A DNA stretch of 58,294 nt from DASSBQ01 sp035250505 (GTDB taxonomy: Bacteria > Nitrospirota > Nitrospiria > Nitrospirales > Nitrospiraceae), in assembly GCA_035250505.1 (NCBI GenBank), contig DATFFC010000002.1, positions 1-58,294 on the forward strand. Reading direction: 5' to 3'. Below are positions 42,566 to 50,990 of the stretch, in pieces. Positions within the stretch are counted from its first letter, which is position 1. The number at the start of each line of letters is the position of its first letter. The notes below the pieces were generated by a model, which was given only the letters and a program-made list of their open reading frames with translations, did no database searches and was not told where the DNA came from. A program made the translations under genes and the position numbers.

Positions 42566-42579
42566 TCGCCACGTGGCGA
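42566..42579. promoter_or_regulatory. Perfect 14-bp palindrome TCGCCACGTGGCGA, candidate operator
   Basis: The palindrome lies 17 bases after the GAF regulator gene and about 165 bases before the oxidoreductase gene. A loose GG-N10-GC pair follows at 42575-42588, but its -12 part (CGGC) is poor. The site may be the binding site of the regulator encoded just upstream. Confidence 0.35.
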
Positions 42580-42744
42580 GCATTCGGCGCGAGTACCCTC
42601 ACCGCCGTGATCGAAGTCGCCCGTTCCCGGTGGCTCATTGAATTATGGTCTCGATTATCCGGCAGTTGTGCGGTCCGGCTTCAGTCTTCGCGTTGTGGAA
42701 TCCTGTTTGTCAGTTCCCAATCTTGCGACGGAAGGAGGGGCAAA

Positions 42745-43689
42745 ATGAAGGCGCTACAGTTTCGACAATACGGCGGAAGGGACGTGCTGGAGCTGAATGC
42801 GAATGTGCCAAGACCAGCTCCGGCCAAAGGGCAAGTCCTGGTGCAGGTGCAGGCCGCGAGCATCAATCCGGTTGATTGGAAAATCCGGCTCGGCTATCTC
42901 AAAGAATACATTCCGCTGACGATGCCCGCGACCTTGGGCGTAGACTTTACTGGTCTGATTGTTGATACCGCCGGGTCGGATTCGGGCCTAAAGCTCGGCG
43001 ATCGCGTGTATGGGTACGCTAGCCCTCTCACCGGTGGGTCCGGTTCATTTGCCGAATTTGCGACAGTCCCCATTTCTAACGTGGCTCGTGCACCACAGAA
43101 GGGGAACGCCCATGAGGCGGCGGCCTTGCCGCTGGCCGGGGCGAGTGCCCTGCAAGCACTCGAAGAGCATCTGAAGCTTCAGCGCGGTCAAAAAATACTG
43201 ATTCATGGCGGTGGCGGAGGTATCGGGAGCCTCGCGATCCAGATCGCCAAGGTTATCGGTGCGTCTGTCGCGACCACCGCCGCTGGAGAAGATCTCACCT
43301 ATGTCCGATCGCTGGGCGCCGATGTGGTCATTGACTATAGGACGGAAGCGTTTGAATCAAAGGTGAAGAGCGTTGATGCCGTGTTCGACACGGTGGGCGG
43401 ATTGACGACCACGAAATCGTTCCAAGTCCTCAGGCCGGGCGGCTGCCTGGTCTCCATGCACGGGCAGCCGGATCAAACAATGGCCACACAATACGGAATC
43501 ACGGTCATGGGACAATTGACCCACGTTACCACCGACGTTCTGTCTCGACTAAGAGAACTCGTGGAGGGCGGCCACGTGAACATCCGGATCGCGAAAGTCT
43601 TCCCGTTGAGCAGGAGTAAAGAAGCCTTTGAACTGGCTGAAGAAGGCCATCCAAAAGGCAAAGTGGTGTTCGATGTCCTGGCCGACTAA
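42745..43689 (+). CDS. NAD(P)-dependent quinone oxidoreductase-like protein (zinc-free MDR family)
   Basis: The 314-aa protein has an N-terminal GroES-like domain (VLVQVQAASINPVDWKIRLG, LGVDFTGLIVDT) and a Rossmann fold with the nucleotide motif ILIHGGGGGIGSLAIQIAK (about 148-166). It lacks the zinc cysteines of alcohol dehydrogenases. It resembles quinone oxidoreductases, which reduce quinones or enones with NADPH. GGAGGGG stands about six bases before ATG 42745. The C-terminus (SKEAFELAEEGHPKGKVVFDV) is complete for the family. Confidence 0.9.
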   Translation: MKALQFRQYGGRDVLELNANVPRPAPAKGQVLVQVQAASINPVDWKIRLGYLKEYIPLTMPATLGVDFTGLIVDTAGSDSGLKLGDRVYGYASPLTGGSGSFAEFATVPISNVARAPQKGNAHEAAALPLAGASALQALEEHLKLQRGQKILIHGGGGGIGSLAIQIAKVIGASVATTAAGEDLTYVRSLGADVVIDYRTEAFESKVKSVDAVFDTVGGLTTTKSFQVLRPGGCLVSMHGQPDQTMATQYGITVMGQLTHVTTDVLSRLRELVEGGHVNIRIAKVFPLSRSKEAFELAEEGHPKGKVVFDVLAD

Positions 43690-43735
43690 GAGCTCGAGTG
43701 GTTGCGCAGCTCACACATGCAAAGGAGGAGTTTCA

Positions 43736-43976
43736 TGCCGGCCGTGATCGCGTCCGTCATAATGGCTTTGTCTTGATGATCGCGCCTGCTCGGGCGGAGA
43801 CATTGGGCAAGTGGAGTAAAGGCGCTCCGTTCCCGGAGCCGTCTGTTCTCCGCATGATGCCGATGCCTCGACATGGTCTGGCAGGCGCCGTTGGCGGCGA
43901 CCGTCTTCATGTGGCGAGCGGAGATATTCAATCCGCCGGCATCACGGGTATGCGGGTGGTCACAGGTAAGGTATGA
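43736..43976 (+). pseudogene. Collapsed kelch-repeat protein gene (5' and 3' ends fused)
   Basis: AAAGGAGG precedes ATG 43736, which reads MPAVIASVIMALS and then stops. In another frame the sequence goes on as VLMIAPARAETLGKW, completing a signal peptide, then SKGAPFPEPS, the typical start of a secreted kelch protein. This runs straight into PRHGLAGAVGGDRLHVASGDIQSAG, the typical C-terminal end of the same family. So a frameshift near the signal peptide and a large internal deletion have removed most of the propeller. It overlaps the ATG of the next small gene. Confidence 0.6.
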
Positions 43977-44119
43977 ACAAACGATACTGGTGGCTGCTCA
44001 TTGCCGTCTTGATCGGCGCGATTCTCGCCGGGAGTCTGTTGGCCGTACAGTACGCCAAGCAGCAGGTGCCGGAACGTAGTGATGAGAAGTCCGACGGCGC
44101 TTATGACCGAGGGAAGTGA
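43973..44119 (+). CDS. Small single-pass membrane protein, 48 aa
   Basis: The short frame begins MNKRYWWLLIAVLIGAILAG and continues with SLLAVQYAKQQ, one membrane helix with a positive start, then a polar tail ending YDRGK. Its ATG overlaps the end of the kelch remnant. The layout, charge pattern and codon phase look real, but there is no strong ribosome-binding site and no known family. Confidence 0.4.
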   Translation: MNKRYWWLLIAVLIGAILAGSLLAVQYAKQQVPERSDEKSDGAYDRGK

Positions 44120-44816
44120 TGTGATGGGCGATGAACTAAGGCGCCGCATTCACAACATCTTACCTTACCGGTTCTGTGGCCCTCGCGGTCCCGCTCCGCT
44201 TCAAGCAATCGGTTATGATTGCATTGAGGCGGACCCTTATCCTGCTCAATAGCCTCATCATCCACGGCTGGTGCCTCCTGGCCGTAGCAGAACACCCTAG
44301 AAGCGGACCGCATGGTGAGAAAAAGCCGATCATCTGTCAAGGATGACATGTGGCTCTAGCGCGATCGCATACGGTAGAAGCGTAGGTGGAACATCTTGAC
44401 TCGGGGCTTGTATCCTAACGGATACCAGAGCGTATCCATTTTTATGAAACACCAGCCAGGCACGTGAAGGTTCTCCCGCTCGCGTTCGGCCACGGAATTC
44501 ATTCAATGAACGCCGGCACGCGACGCTTCGCGTCTTCGTTGCGCCGAGTGATCGCACGCAGTCCCTCATGATTCCCAGCAGTTCCTAATCATGCCTGAGT
44601 CTTCCATGCGTAATGCTCCCATTTCATAACGAAATAGATTCGTGCGACGCAATCCATCGGTATGGAGCTTGCGACTGTGGTGTCAGTCGACGGCAGGTGA
44701 TTTCTTGCCGTTGAATCGACAACAGCATCGGAGGCCGTGCCGGTGTCATGTTGAACGATCGGCAACTGACATCGTCCGGCTGAGAACCATACACGCCACC
44801 ATAGAGGAGCACCACC
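44120..44816. other. Gene-poor interval upstream of the MACPF-like gene
   Basis: No convincing gene. An exact inverted repeat GTATCC-TAAC-GGATAC lies at about 44410-44425, with another GTATCC just after it (about 44433). A GC-rich hairpin (GACGC-TTC-GCGTC) lies near 44522-44534. The frame on the minus strand at 44330-44569 lacks recognisable features. Confidence 0.4.
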
Positions 44817-46010
44817 ATGAGCACCGACATACTCGACTATACGCCGGGGTTTGATTTTGGAGTCGGCGTGGATGAGTCAACCGGGATCCCGATGGGAATT
44901 GCCATTAAACCGGGCGAACCGAAGCCCGTCACGCAGGCCGGAGGCCAAAACGTGATCTACAACTACAGCATGATCGAGTCTGTGGAAGATTTCTACGATG
45001 CGCTCGATGTCGATGTAAATGCCAACGCACGGTATATGTTCGGCAGCGCCAGCGCCAAGTTCGAATTTTCTCAATCCCTACACGTCAACACCCAATCGAT
45101 CTATTTCGTGGGCAACTGCACCGTGACGAATAGCTTTTTGCAGACTTTGCATCCTGCCATGCTTCCCGATGCGGCAGCGCTGCTCAGCAAAGGTCAGGCG
45201 GAGCGATTCAGGGAGGCCTACGGCGATTCCTTTGTCCGGGGATTTCAGAACGGCGGCCAATTCTACATCGTGATCAGCATCAGCTCGAGCTCGCGAGAAG
45301 AAGCCCGCAAAGTGGGAGCTCAGGTGAAGGCAGGCATCCAGGCCCTGATCGGGAGCGGCTCCGTGAGCGTCAATGTGGAGAAAATTGCCAAACAATCCTC
45401 CTCGACCTGTGAATTGTCCGTGGCCATGCTGCAGAGCGGCGGAAAAGGCATGGAAGCATCGCTCACCCCGACGATTGAAGAAGCCACCACACGTTTGAAA
45501 GAGTTTCCAAGCATCATCGCAAGAAATCCGATTCCCTATTACTGTCTTGTCGCCAGCTACAAGACGCTTCCCTTACCGGATGCCCCGAATTTCATGGACT
45601 TCAAGCAGCAGAAGCGTGTGCTCAATGAAGCTGCCAAGTTGGTCATTCGGTATGACGCCGCCCTCAATGATCTCGAAGTCGTCAGCAAGAACATCAAATC
45701 CTATGAACCGTTCCCCGTTTCGAATCTGGACAAGTGGCGCAATACGCTCGAGACGGACATCGATGCGATCTACGACGCGGCCTCGCACGCAGTGGATAAC
45801 CCGAAGGAGGCGGAGTTGCCGAAGGTCCATTCGGAGTCGGTGATCGCGTCCATTAAGTCGCTGAAACGAAAGGCCACCCCGGTCCGAATCGTTCACTTTG
45901 TCGGCAAGCCAAAGCCGCAGAGAGTTCGAGCTCAAGCCCTGGCGGCGATGATGGCACAGAGGCGACTGCTGGCCCAAAAGGCCGGGCAGATTTCGGCACG
46001 TGCCCGGTGA
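44817..46010 (+). CDS. MACPF-like protein, 397 aa
   Basis: GAGGAG precedes ATG 44817. No signal peptide is visible. Residues 40-200 have the look of a membrane-attack/perforin-type core: amphipathic strands (FGSASAKFEFSQSLHVNTQS), then FREAYGDSFVRGFQNGGQFY (131-150), which matches the pattern of an aromatic YG..F....GG motif, followed by Ser-rich strands (IVISISSSSREE) and a second Ser-rich helix-strand (AGIQALIGSGSVSVNV). Such proteins insert as rings into membranes. The C-terminal half is helical with a basic end. It might be an independent toxin or an extra effector of the injection system, as it lies about 4 kb downstream. The family call is moderate. Confidence 0.5.
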   Translation: MSTDILDYTPGFDFGVGVDESTGIPMGIAIKPGEPKPVTQAGGQNVIYNYSMIESVEDFYDALDVDVNANARYMFGSASAKFEFSQSLHVNTQSIYFVGNCTVTNSFLQTLHPAMLPDAAALLSKGQAERFREAYGDSFVRGFQNGGQFYIVISISSSSREEARKVGAQVKAGIQALIGSGSVSVNVEKIAKQSSSTCELSVAMLQSGGKGMEASLTPTIEEATTRLKEFPSIIARNPIPYYCLVASYKTLPLPDAPNFMDFKQQKRVLNEAAKLVIRYDAALNDLEVVSKNIKSYEPFPVSNLDKWRNTLETDIDAIYDAASHAVDNPKEAELPKVHSESVIASIKSLKRKATPVRIVHFVGKPKPQRVRAQALAAMMAQRRLLAQKAGQISARAR

Positions 46011-46115
46011 GGCCGCTTGGTGAAGATGGGTCTGCCGGAGCCCTTTGCAGGGATGGCAGTGTGGTGACGAGGGGATAGAATGTTGACTTGGCTTGGCTAT
46101 GTCAGCCGTGTGGCT

Positions 46116-46913
46116 CTAGCACTTAAGGAGGCGCTCACGCCACCAAATCCAAGGAATCAGCCCGGATGCCACAAGGAGCAGCGATAGTGGTTCCGGCGCA
46201 GTTGCTCCGGGTACTCCCATCGTTTCTCCTACGCCAAGGAGAAAGCGCTCCCCTGCAAACGCGAAGCCGGGCCCGTCAGGCGACTGGTATCCAAACACCG
46301 GGCTTGTGAGACCGCTGGCAAAGCCGCTGAATTGCCAGTTCAAGCCTCGCCCAACGGTTCGGACATTTACCGGCGACGACATATTTCGAACGGCGAGTCC
46401 GAAGTTCTTTGCCCCATCGAGGTCGCCTCCGGGTCCATCGCCAAGACACTGGCTGAAATTGCAGCCTGAGAGTCCTAAAGAATTAATACCGCGAAGACCT
46501 GAGCCGTCGAGAAGTCTTCCTTGGTCCAAGAAATCGACACGGAGTCCGGCGCCGTTGAAGGTTCCTACAGTTGATACCCGACCTTCTCCATGACCTCGAA
46601 TACCAAACTCGATCAACTGTGAGAACGGCGAGGGGCTCAGTTGATTTGTAAGTTGATAGAGATACGTGAAGTGAGATGGATTGAGACCGGCACTAGAGCC
46701 CTTCCCACCTTGGAAAACCGGTGCTAAGACACTCGTGAATTGATCACCGGGCGGCAGGACCGCAAAGTTCACCACGCTACTGAGATTCTCGCTGTGACCT
46801 GTAAAGTCAGCCAATGGAATGGCGTAGGACGTGGGGGGTATCACTATGCCAATACACACCAACAGCGAAAATAAGATGACTCCTAAATTGAAATGAGGGT
46901 CGTCTCGTTTCAT
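46116..46913 (-). CDS. PEP-CTERM-anchored exported protein, 265 aa
   Basis: The start at 46913 has GGAGGAGG about six bases upstream. An N-terminal signal peptide (FNLGVILFSLLVCIGIVIPPTSYA) is followed by about 200 residues of beta-rich sequence with no enzyme motif (FTGHSENLSSVVNFAVLPPGDQF). The C-terminus has the sorting signal: APEPLSLLLVASGLIPWIWW then RERLLK. PEP-CTERM proteins are cut and anchored by exosortase and often take part in surface or biofilm layers. No exosortase is in the window. The gene converges with the MACPF-like gene. Confidence 0.82.
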   Translation of the reverse strand: MKRDDPHFNLGVILFSLLVCIGIVIPPTSYAIPLADFTGHSENLSSVVNFAVLPPGDQFTSVLAPVFQGGKGSSAGLNPSHFTYLYQLTNQLSPSPFSQLIEFGIRGHGEGRVSTVGTFNGAGLRVDFLDQGRLLDGSGLRGINSLGLSGCNFSQCLGDGPGGDLDGAKNFGLAVRNMSSPVNVRTVGRGLNWQFSGFASGLTSPVFGYQSPDGPGFAFAGERFLLGVGETMGVPGATAPEPLSLLLVASGLIPWIWWRERLLKC

Positions 46914-47206
46914 AGGATGCCTCCTCCGGCTAAGTGGTGACGCAGTGTAGCAGGACTGTATGGTTGTGCCTACATGCCCGAATGCACTTAGCAAATATGC
47001 TTAATAATGCGACGGCCGAGACGCTCGAATTCGGGTTTCGTTTCCGCAAAAGATGCAGGATCCGGGCCGATTAACCTACACGTGCTTACCTCCATGGTAT
47101 TTTAATGCTAGGAAAAAGTACACTAGGTATAAGTGCCTGTAGCGATCCGGAGTGATCCATAGTAATCCTTGTCGGTGAGGATCATCATACTCACAAGCCG
47201 TCCACA

Positions 47207-47539
47207 ATGAAATCATCTTTCCCCAAGGAATTCACGGTTTTTATTCCCAATGCCGTGGGGTGCTACTTATACGCCGCCCGTTCAAGGCCACTAAATGAGG
47301 AGACGCTGCTGGCGATGCTCGCTCCCAAGCCGGAAACAGAGGTCCAAGTGGAGGCCGGCGATGCCCTGGCCGGGTATCATTACGATCAGTTGCTTGATTA
47401 CACCCTCAACAGCGAAGACGGTTCACAGCACCAGCGTCTGAAAAGAGGGCGCTCAACGCTTGCCTTGGCTGCCGGTATTCAATTAGGATTGAGGACGAGC
47501 GGACTAAATAGAATCAGCAAGCAGTCTACTTCTGGATGA
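47207..47539 (+). CDS. Hypothetical protein, 110 aa
   Basis: Unrecognised. The frame starts at ATG 47207 with no strong ribosome-binding site. It contains a soluble helix-strand sequence (NEETLLAMLAPKPETEVQVEAG) and a basic end. The amino-acid mix is plausible for a protein, but support is limited. Confidence 0.35.
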   Translation: MKSSFPKEFTVFIPNAVGCYLYAARSRPLNEETLLAMLAPKPETEVQVEAGDALAGYHYDQLLDYTLNSEDGSQHQRLKRGRSTLALAAGIQLGLRTSGLNRISKQSTSG

Positions 47540-47638
47540 TAGGTCGGGTTGAACGCATCGTTCAAAGGGAATTGATTAGCGCGGGGCATTGTGCTTGATG
47601 CTCGATCGAAGTTCGTAGGGTTGGCAAGGAGGTACAGC

Positions 47639-47989
47639 ATGATGCGGTTACTCATCATCCTGATGGTACTCGTCAGCACCTCAGCCTTCGGGGAGATGAG
47701 CCAGTTCTACAACAATCATGTCGGAGGCACGGTCTACGGGAAGAGTCCGAACGGCATCCAGCGATACTCCGATAGCCGGGAAACTATCGGGACGATCTTC
47801 AACAAGCCTGAGTCCGGCATCCCACCGTATGATCTCAATCGACCGAACGGCATGATGCAGGGCAGTGGAACGATATTTGACATGCCGGTGGTGGGTGATC
47901 CCCCGATGGGTATGCCGCAAGCTGCGCCACAGTTAATGACTCCTCTTCAACCTTTTGGTCCTGGGTTAGCGCCACCTTTCGGCCGATAA
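47639..47989 (+). CDS. Small secreted protein rich in Gly, Pro and Met, 116 aa
   Basis: AAGGAGG lies about seven bases before ATG 47639. A signal peptide (MMRLLIILMVLVSTSAFG) is followed by polar sequence with two similar units (TVYGKSPNGIQRYSDSRE and TIFNKPESGIPPYDLNRP) and a third short one (GTIFDMPVVGDPPMG). The end is Pro/Gly/Gln rich. I know no function; it is probably a periplasmic or surface protein. Confidence 0.65.
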   Translation: MMRLLIILMVLVSTSAFGEMSQFYNNHVGGTVYGKSPNGIQRYSDSRETIGTIFNKPESGIPPYDLNRPNGMMQGSGTIFDMPVVGDPPMGMPQAAPQLMTPLQPFGPGLAPPFGR

Positions 47990-48163
47990 GTTACTGCGTC
48001 TCCTGACATCATCGCCGAGTCGCGATACATCTCTCCATTCCTGAGCGAGACATAGGCCGACTCTGCATGGCCTGATTTAGGTACTACTTCCCTCATCTTC
48101 CGATAAGATGCAAACTGGCCGCGAGCCAAAGCGGGTGAGGTAAGGTTGGTATTCTGCTGCTGT

Positions 48164-48319
48164 TTATGCCGCTTTCCGTGTGCGATTCGAAGGCGAGTGA
48201 TTAATGGGCGGGGTCTGCGTATCGAGCCAATGGTTGACTAAGATTTTCAAGACCGTCCAAATCAGCGGGATGCTGAAGAGCGTAACAAAGATGATCGTTT
48301 CAGGCGCGAGCCGGATCAT
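48164..48319 (-). CDS. Small single-pass membrane protein, 51 aa
   Basis: MIRLAPETIIFVTLFSIPLI begins a single membrane helix, followed by a short basic end ...RTRKAA. AAGAGGA lies about 14 bases upstream of ATG 48319, a little far. It ends with the same RKAA residues as the next small protein upstream, which may be chance or a shared origin. Confidence 0.45.
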   Translation of the reverse strand: MIRLAPETIIFVTLFSIPLIWTVLKILVNHWLDTQTPPINHSPSNRTRKAA

Positions 48320-48397
48320 GCTGGAAAAGTATAGTCCTCTTGGAGAATTCAGCAACGCACGTCAGACACCGGTGTGCACATCGCAAGACAAGGCTTG

Positions 48398-48580
48398 TCA
48401 CGCAGCCTTCCGCCCTTGCGCCGACGGGGTCGATCGCCCACCGCCGTGCAGCTCCCTCAACATGCCGACCAACACGGCTCCAAGGCTTATGGCAATCATG
48501 ATCGCAGCCATGGCTTCGATGTACGGCATTCTAAGGAAGGCATTGCCAAACAGAAAATTGAGATATTCGAAGAGGCTCAT
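48398..48580 (-). CDS. Small single-pass membrane protein, 60 aa
   Basis: A strong GAGGAGG lies eight bases before ATG 48580. The protein starts MSLFEYLNFLFGNAFLRMPY, has a membrane helix (IEAMAAIMIAISLGAVLVGML), and ends in a basic Gly/Arg tail ...GRKAA. It is transcribed with the 51-aa protein downstream. Confidence 0.6.
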   Translation of the reverse strand: MSLFEYLNFLFGNAFLRMPYIEAMAAIMIAISLGAVLVGMLRELHGGGRSTPSAQGRKAA

Positions 48581-49046
48581 GTCTCGTACCTCCTCGTCAG
48601 TGGTGAGCGGTACTATGATCGATCACCGACATATTTTCGTCAAGCGATGGAATCTAAACAAAATCCATACGTTGCGTGGGTCCTTTAGGGGGACGGTGGC
48701 TTCTGCGCGGTGTGTGAGGGCGCGTCGTTTGAGTAGGTACGGCCGGGCAGGCGTCGATTCACAAAGCCATTTGATCGATGCGGTCGATGAATTGTTACAT
48801 TCCTATCGGCGCCCTGGCCATGATCATCGACGCCGGAGACCGGTTCAAGAAGCCCAGCGCCGGAGAGAAGTTGCACGGGGAGAACAAGAGGAAATGAGGA
48901 CACGCAAGCTCCGCTGTGAACTACTGGACGCGGAGTTGATCCGCAAAGGAATGGCGGGGCTATTGACTCGTGTCGGATATAAGAGTACGAACGGTTCGCC
49001 GAGGGCTGGCGTCCGTCGAGCCCGAAGCGGGAAGGGACGGTGACCA
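48581..49046. other. Intergenic stretch without a supported gene
   Basis: Frames on both strands are Arg- or Ser-rich and lack a good start or recognisable motif. I see no clear repeat or hairpin. Confidence 0.4.
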
Positions 49047-49169
49047 ATGACGATTAATGAATCCATCCTGTATTTCTTTGGGATCGCGGCACTGATTTTT
49101 GTCTTCATCATCGGTTTTGACAAGCTACGCAGTTGGTTTTGGGCCCGGCATCCAAAAAGAAGGGATTGA
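49047..49169 (+). CDS. Tiny membrane protein, 40 aa
   Basis: The frame reads MTINESILYFFGIAALIFVF followed by IIGFDKLRSWFWARHPKRRD: one clean membrane helix and a positive C-terminus. GGGAAGGGA lies about nine bases upstream. Too short for most gene finders, but the hydrophobic and charged layout is hard to get by chance. Confidence 0.5.
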   Translation: MTINESILYFFGIAALIFVFIIGFDKLRSWFWARHPKRRD

Positions 49170-49366
49170 CAGTCAGTGCGAGGCGGTGCATTTGCCTACC
49201 GTTGCGTTTTCTTTTCGCGGCACTTTTCAACGAAATGGTCACGCTAAGTAGTTTGCGCAGAGTCGAGTCAAGGATGTGGCTCGCCCTTTTTATGCAGCGT
49301 ACCGTCTACACTGGTCTACATTGCGACTTGGCGGGATAGCTTGATCTTCATAAGTTATTGATTTGC

Positions 49367-49410
49367 TGGCGCGCCCGACAGGACTTGAACCTGTAACCCC
49401 AGATCCGTAG
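49367..49410 (-). pseudogene. 3' half of a tRNA-Arg (ACG) gene, probable attachment-site remnant
   Basis: Read on the minus strand, the 44 bases give the anticodon loop CTACGGA, the 3' anticodon stem, a four-base variable loop, a perfect T-arm (ACAGG-TTCAAGT-CCTGT), the 3' acceptor strand CGGGCGC, a discriminator G and CCA. The 5' half (acceptor, D-arm, 5' anticodon stem) is absent. A fragment from anticodon loop to CCA is what site-specific integration into tRNA genes leaves at one junction. Confidence 0.65.
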
Positions 49411-49692
49411 TTCTATTCGACGAAGAGGAAACACTCGGATAATACGTCGAAAAGGCTGCAATCCCGCAAAATTGATTGGAAGAGGAAGGTGCAGGGGTAG
49501 ATCTTCTAGTCACAACGACGCACCCCCCGCGCAACCGGGTTTTACAAAGACCGTCCGTCCGATCCGCCACCTTTGCAAACACCCCAGGCAAGAAGAGAAC
49601 CTCAGCGGGGGAGCGCCTAAAGGCCCGATTCCGATGTTGCACTAAGTTGCCATATGCGTGGCTAACGTCTTGGTTGGATGGGGCACACTTTT

Positions 49693-49780
49693 GGGGCACA
49701 CCCGTTCGAAGACGCCGGGGGACCCTTGGGACGACATGGCCCCCGGCCTTCGGTGCGGGTACGGGTACTGAGTGTTACGG
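49693..49780 (+). repeat. Dispersed repeat, copy A (about 88 bp)
   Basis: Starts GGGGCACACCCGTTCGAAGA and continues with CCCTTGGGACGACATGGCCC and a GGTGCGGGTACGGGTACTG end. It matches copy B over its full length with scattered changes. The middle has GGGGG and CCCCC arms 18 bases apart and could form a hairpin. Confidence 0.7.
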
Positions 49781-49875
49781 CCGATCGTAAAAGGCGGCGT
49801 AGGCTTGAAGTGGGTCGCCGTTGAAGCAGGTGCTTATGCGATGACGGGTAGGAGGACTCCTTGGGCGCGGCGAAA

Positions 49876-50097
49876 TTATTCGTGTTTAGCAGAAGGTTTC
49901 ATCAATTGCTGTTCCTGTGCTATCGTGAGCGCGCGCGTAGTCGTCCTGACGCCAAGCTTTTTCAGAATATGCCTGCGGTGCATGGCGATGGTATTGAAAC
50001 TCCGGTGTAAGATGCGGGAAATCTCGCGGGTGGTCAATCCTTGCCAGAGGAAGACGAGTACTTCCCGTTCCCGAGGCGACAGGAGGGTATTGGCCAT
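49876..50097 (-). CDS. Short LuxR-type helix-turn-helix regulator, 73 aa
   Basis: The protein is just a GerE/LuxR DNA-binding domain: LLSPREREVLVFLWQGLTTR, EISRILHRSFNTIAMHRRHI, LKKLGV. AGAGGA lies about seven bases before ATG 50097; the frame continues upstream to an ATG at 50178, which would add 27 residues without known features. There is no receiver or sensor domain, so it may act by itself or be a remnant of a longer response regulator. Confidence 0.75.
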   Translation of the reverse strand: MANTLLSPREREVLVFLWQGLTTREISRILHRSFNTIAMHRRHILKKLGVRTTTRALTIAQEQQLMKPSAKHE

Positions 50098-50194
50098 TAC
50101 GTCCTCTTCCCCGTGCAGTGCGCGGCTTTGATCATTGAGGTGAGCCAATGTTGCGCAGTAGGGCTGTGGTGATAGCAAATGCTAGTCTTGATAG

Positions 50195-50551
50195 TTATTT
50201 CCGGGCGCACCATGCGCGGAGGGTATTCAGTAGAGAAGGCGGAAGGAGATTGCCTCGGGCACGCCGTAGTGTTTCATGTTCCTTCCGCACGCTGGCGTCG
50301 CAGGTGACGCAATAAAAACCCCGGATCGCACTTTCCTGTTGACACCTGATGCACGACGTGCGGACTCTTTGAATAAGCTGGCGAAGCCTGGGGACCCACT
50401 TCTTACGCAAGAGCGATGAGACGCTCGCTGGCTGAGTGCACCAATCCCCTGGTAGCGAGCACCGCCGGCCGTGGGCACCAACCGGTAATGCCCTAGCTAC
50501 GCTGCTAATTGTCTGCCTTCTAATTGCATGACGGCCGGCTGTCTGGGGCAA
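50195..50551 (-). CDS. Possible small zinc-ribbon protein
   Basis: The C-terminal half of this frame has CIRCQQESAIRGFYCVTC, two CxxC pairs ten residues apart, then a helical basic end. That looks like a real zinc-binding segment. The N-terminal half (Arg/Ser rich) looks random, and no good start was found, so the gene may begin within the frame or be decayed. Confidence 0.35.
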   Translation of the reverse strand: MPQTAGRHAIRRQTISSVARALPVGAHGRRCSLPGDWCTQPASVSSLLRKKWVPRLRQLIQRVRTSCIRCQQESAIRGFYCVTCDASVRKEHETLRRARGNLLPPSLLNTLRAWCARK

Positions 50552-50818
50552 TGCTGGACTCCGCTTCCAATATGTCGAGATCTCGCGTCAAATCGCCTGA
50601 ATGTTGGCATGGTATATGAGCCGATCGGGGGGCGCCATCTGTTAAAACAGGATGGGAGGTTTATTCTTAGGAACAGATAACTAGGAGTTAGAGACATGAA
50701 CATCCAATTTGACTAGGACGCGGAACCCTTTTTTTGATTATTGAGTCCGGCACACCCCGCAGAGTATATCCGTGGCGGGAAGACATGGCAGGGAGTCCAA
50801 ACAGAGATGGGGGCACGC

Positions 50819-50904
50819 TGGGGCACACCCGCTCGAAGACGTCGGGGGTGCCCTTGGGACGACACGACCCCCGGCTGTTGTGCGGGTACAGGTACTGCGT
50901 GTCT
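50819..50904 (+). repeat. Dispersed repeat, copy B (about 86 bp)
   Basis: GGGGCACACCCGCTCGAAGA, then GCCCTTGGGACGACACGACC and TGTGCGGGTACAGGTACTG. Best full-length match to copy A. Confidence 0.7.
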
Positions 50905-50921
50905 GTATCGACTCAAGAGCG

Positions 50922-50990
50922 GCGGAGGTACCCTTGGGACGACGTGGCCCCCATCTCCGGTGCGGGTCGTTACCAGTCCTTCGTGTCTCG
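50922..50990 (+). repeat. Dispersed repeat, copy C (partial)
   Basis: Has the core TACCCTTGGGACGACGTGGC followed by CCCCATCTCCGGTGCGGGT, and lies only about 20 bases after copy B in the same orientation. It lacks the GGGGCACACCC start. Confidence 0.6.

Larger units (their letters stand above)
49170..49875. other. Non-coding junction region with tRNA fragment and repeat copy A
   Basis: No convincing gene in about 700 bases. It contains the tRNA half at 49367-49410, a short tandem GGGGCACAC-TTTT-GGGGCACAC at 49680-49701, and the first copy of the dispersed repeat. Frames that cross it only read through these elements. Confidence 0.5.

Noticed and set aside
44330..44569. Minus-strand frame of 79 aa
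   Set aside because: No motif and no convincing start; kept as non-coding.
48204..49043. Plus-strand frame of 279 aa
   Set aside because: It overlaps two better supported minus-strand membrane proteins and is Arg/Ser rich without a motif or good start.
49355..49699. Minus-strand frame of 114 aa ending QVQVLSGAPANQ
   Set aside because: The end is a read-through of the tRNA fragment; the rest has no protein-like features.
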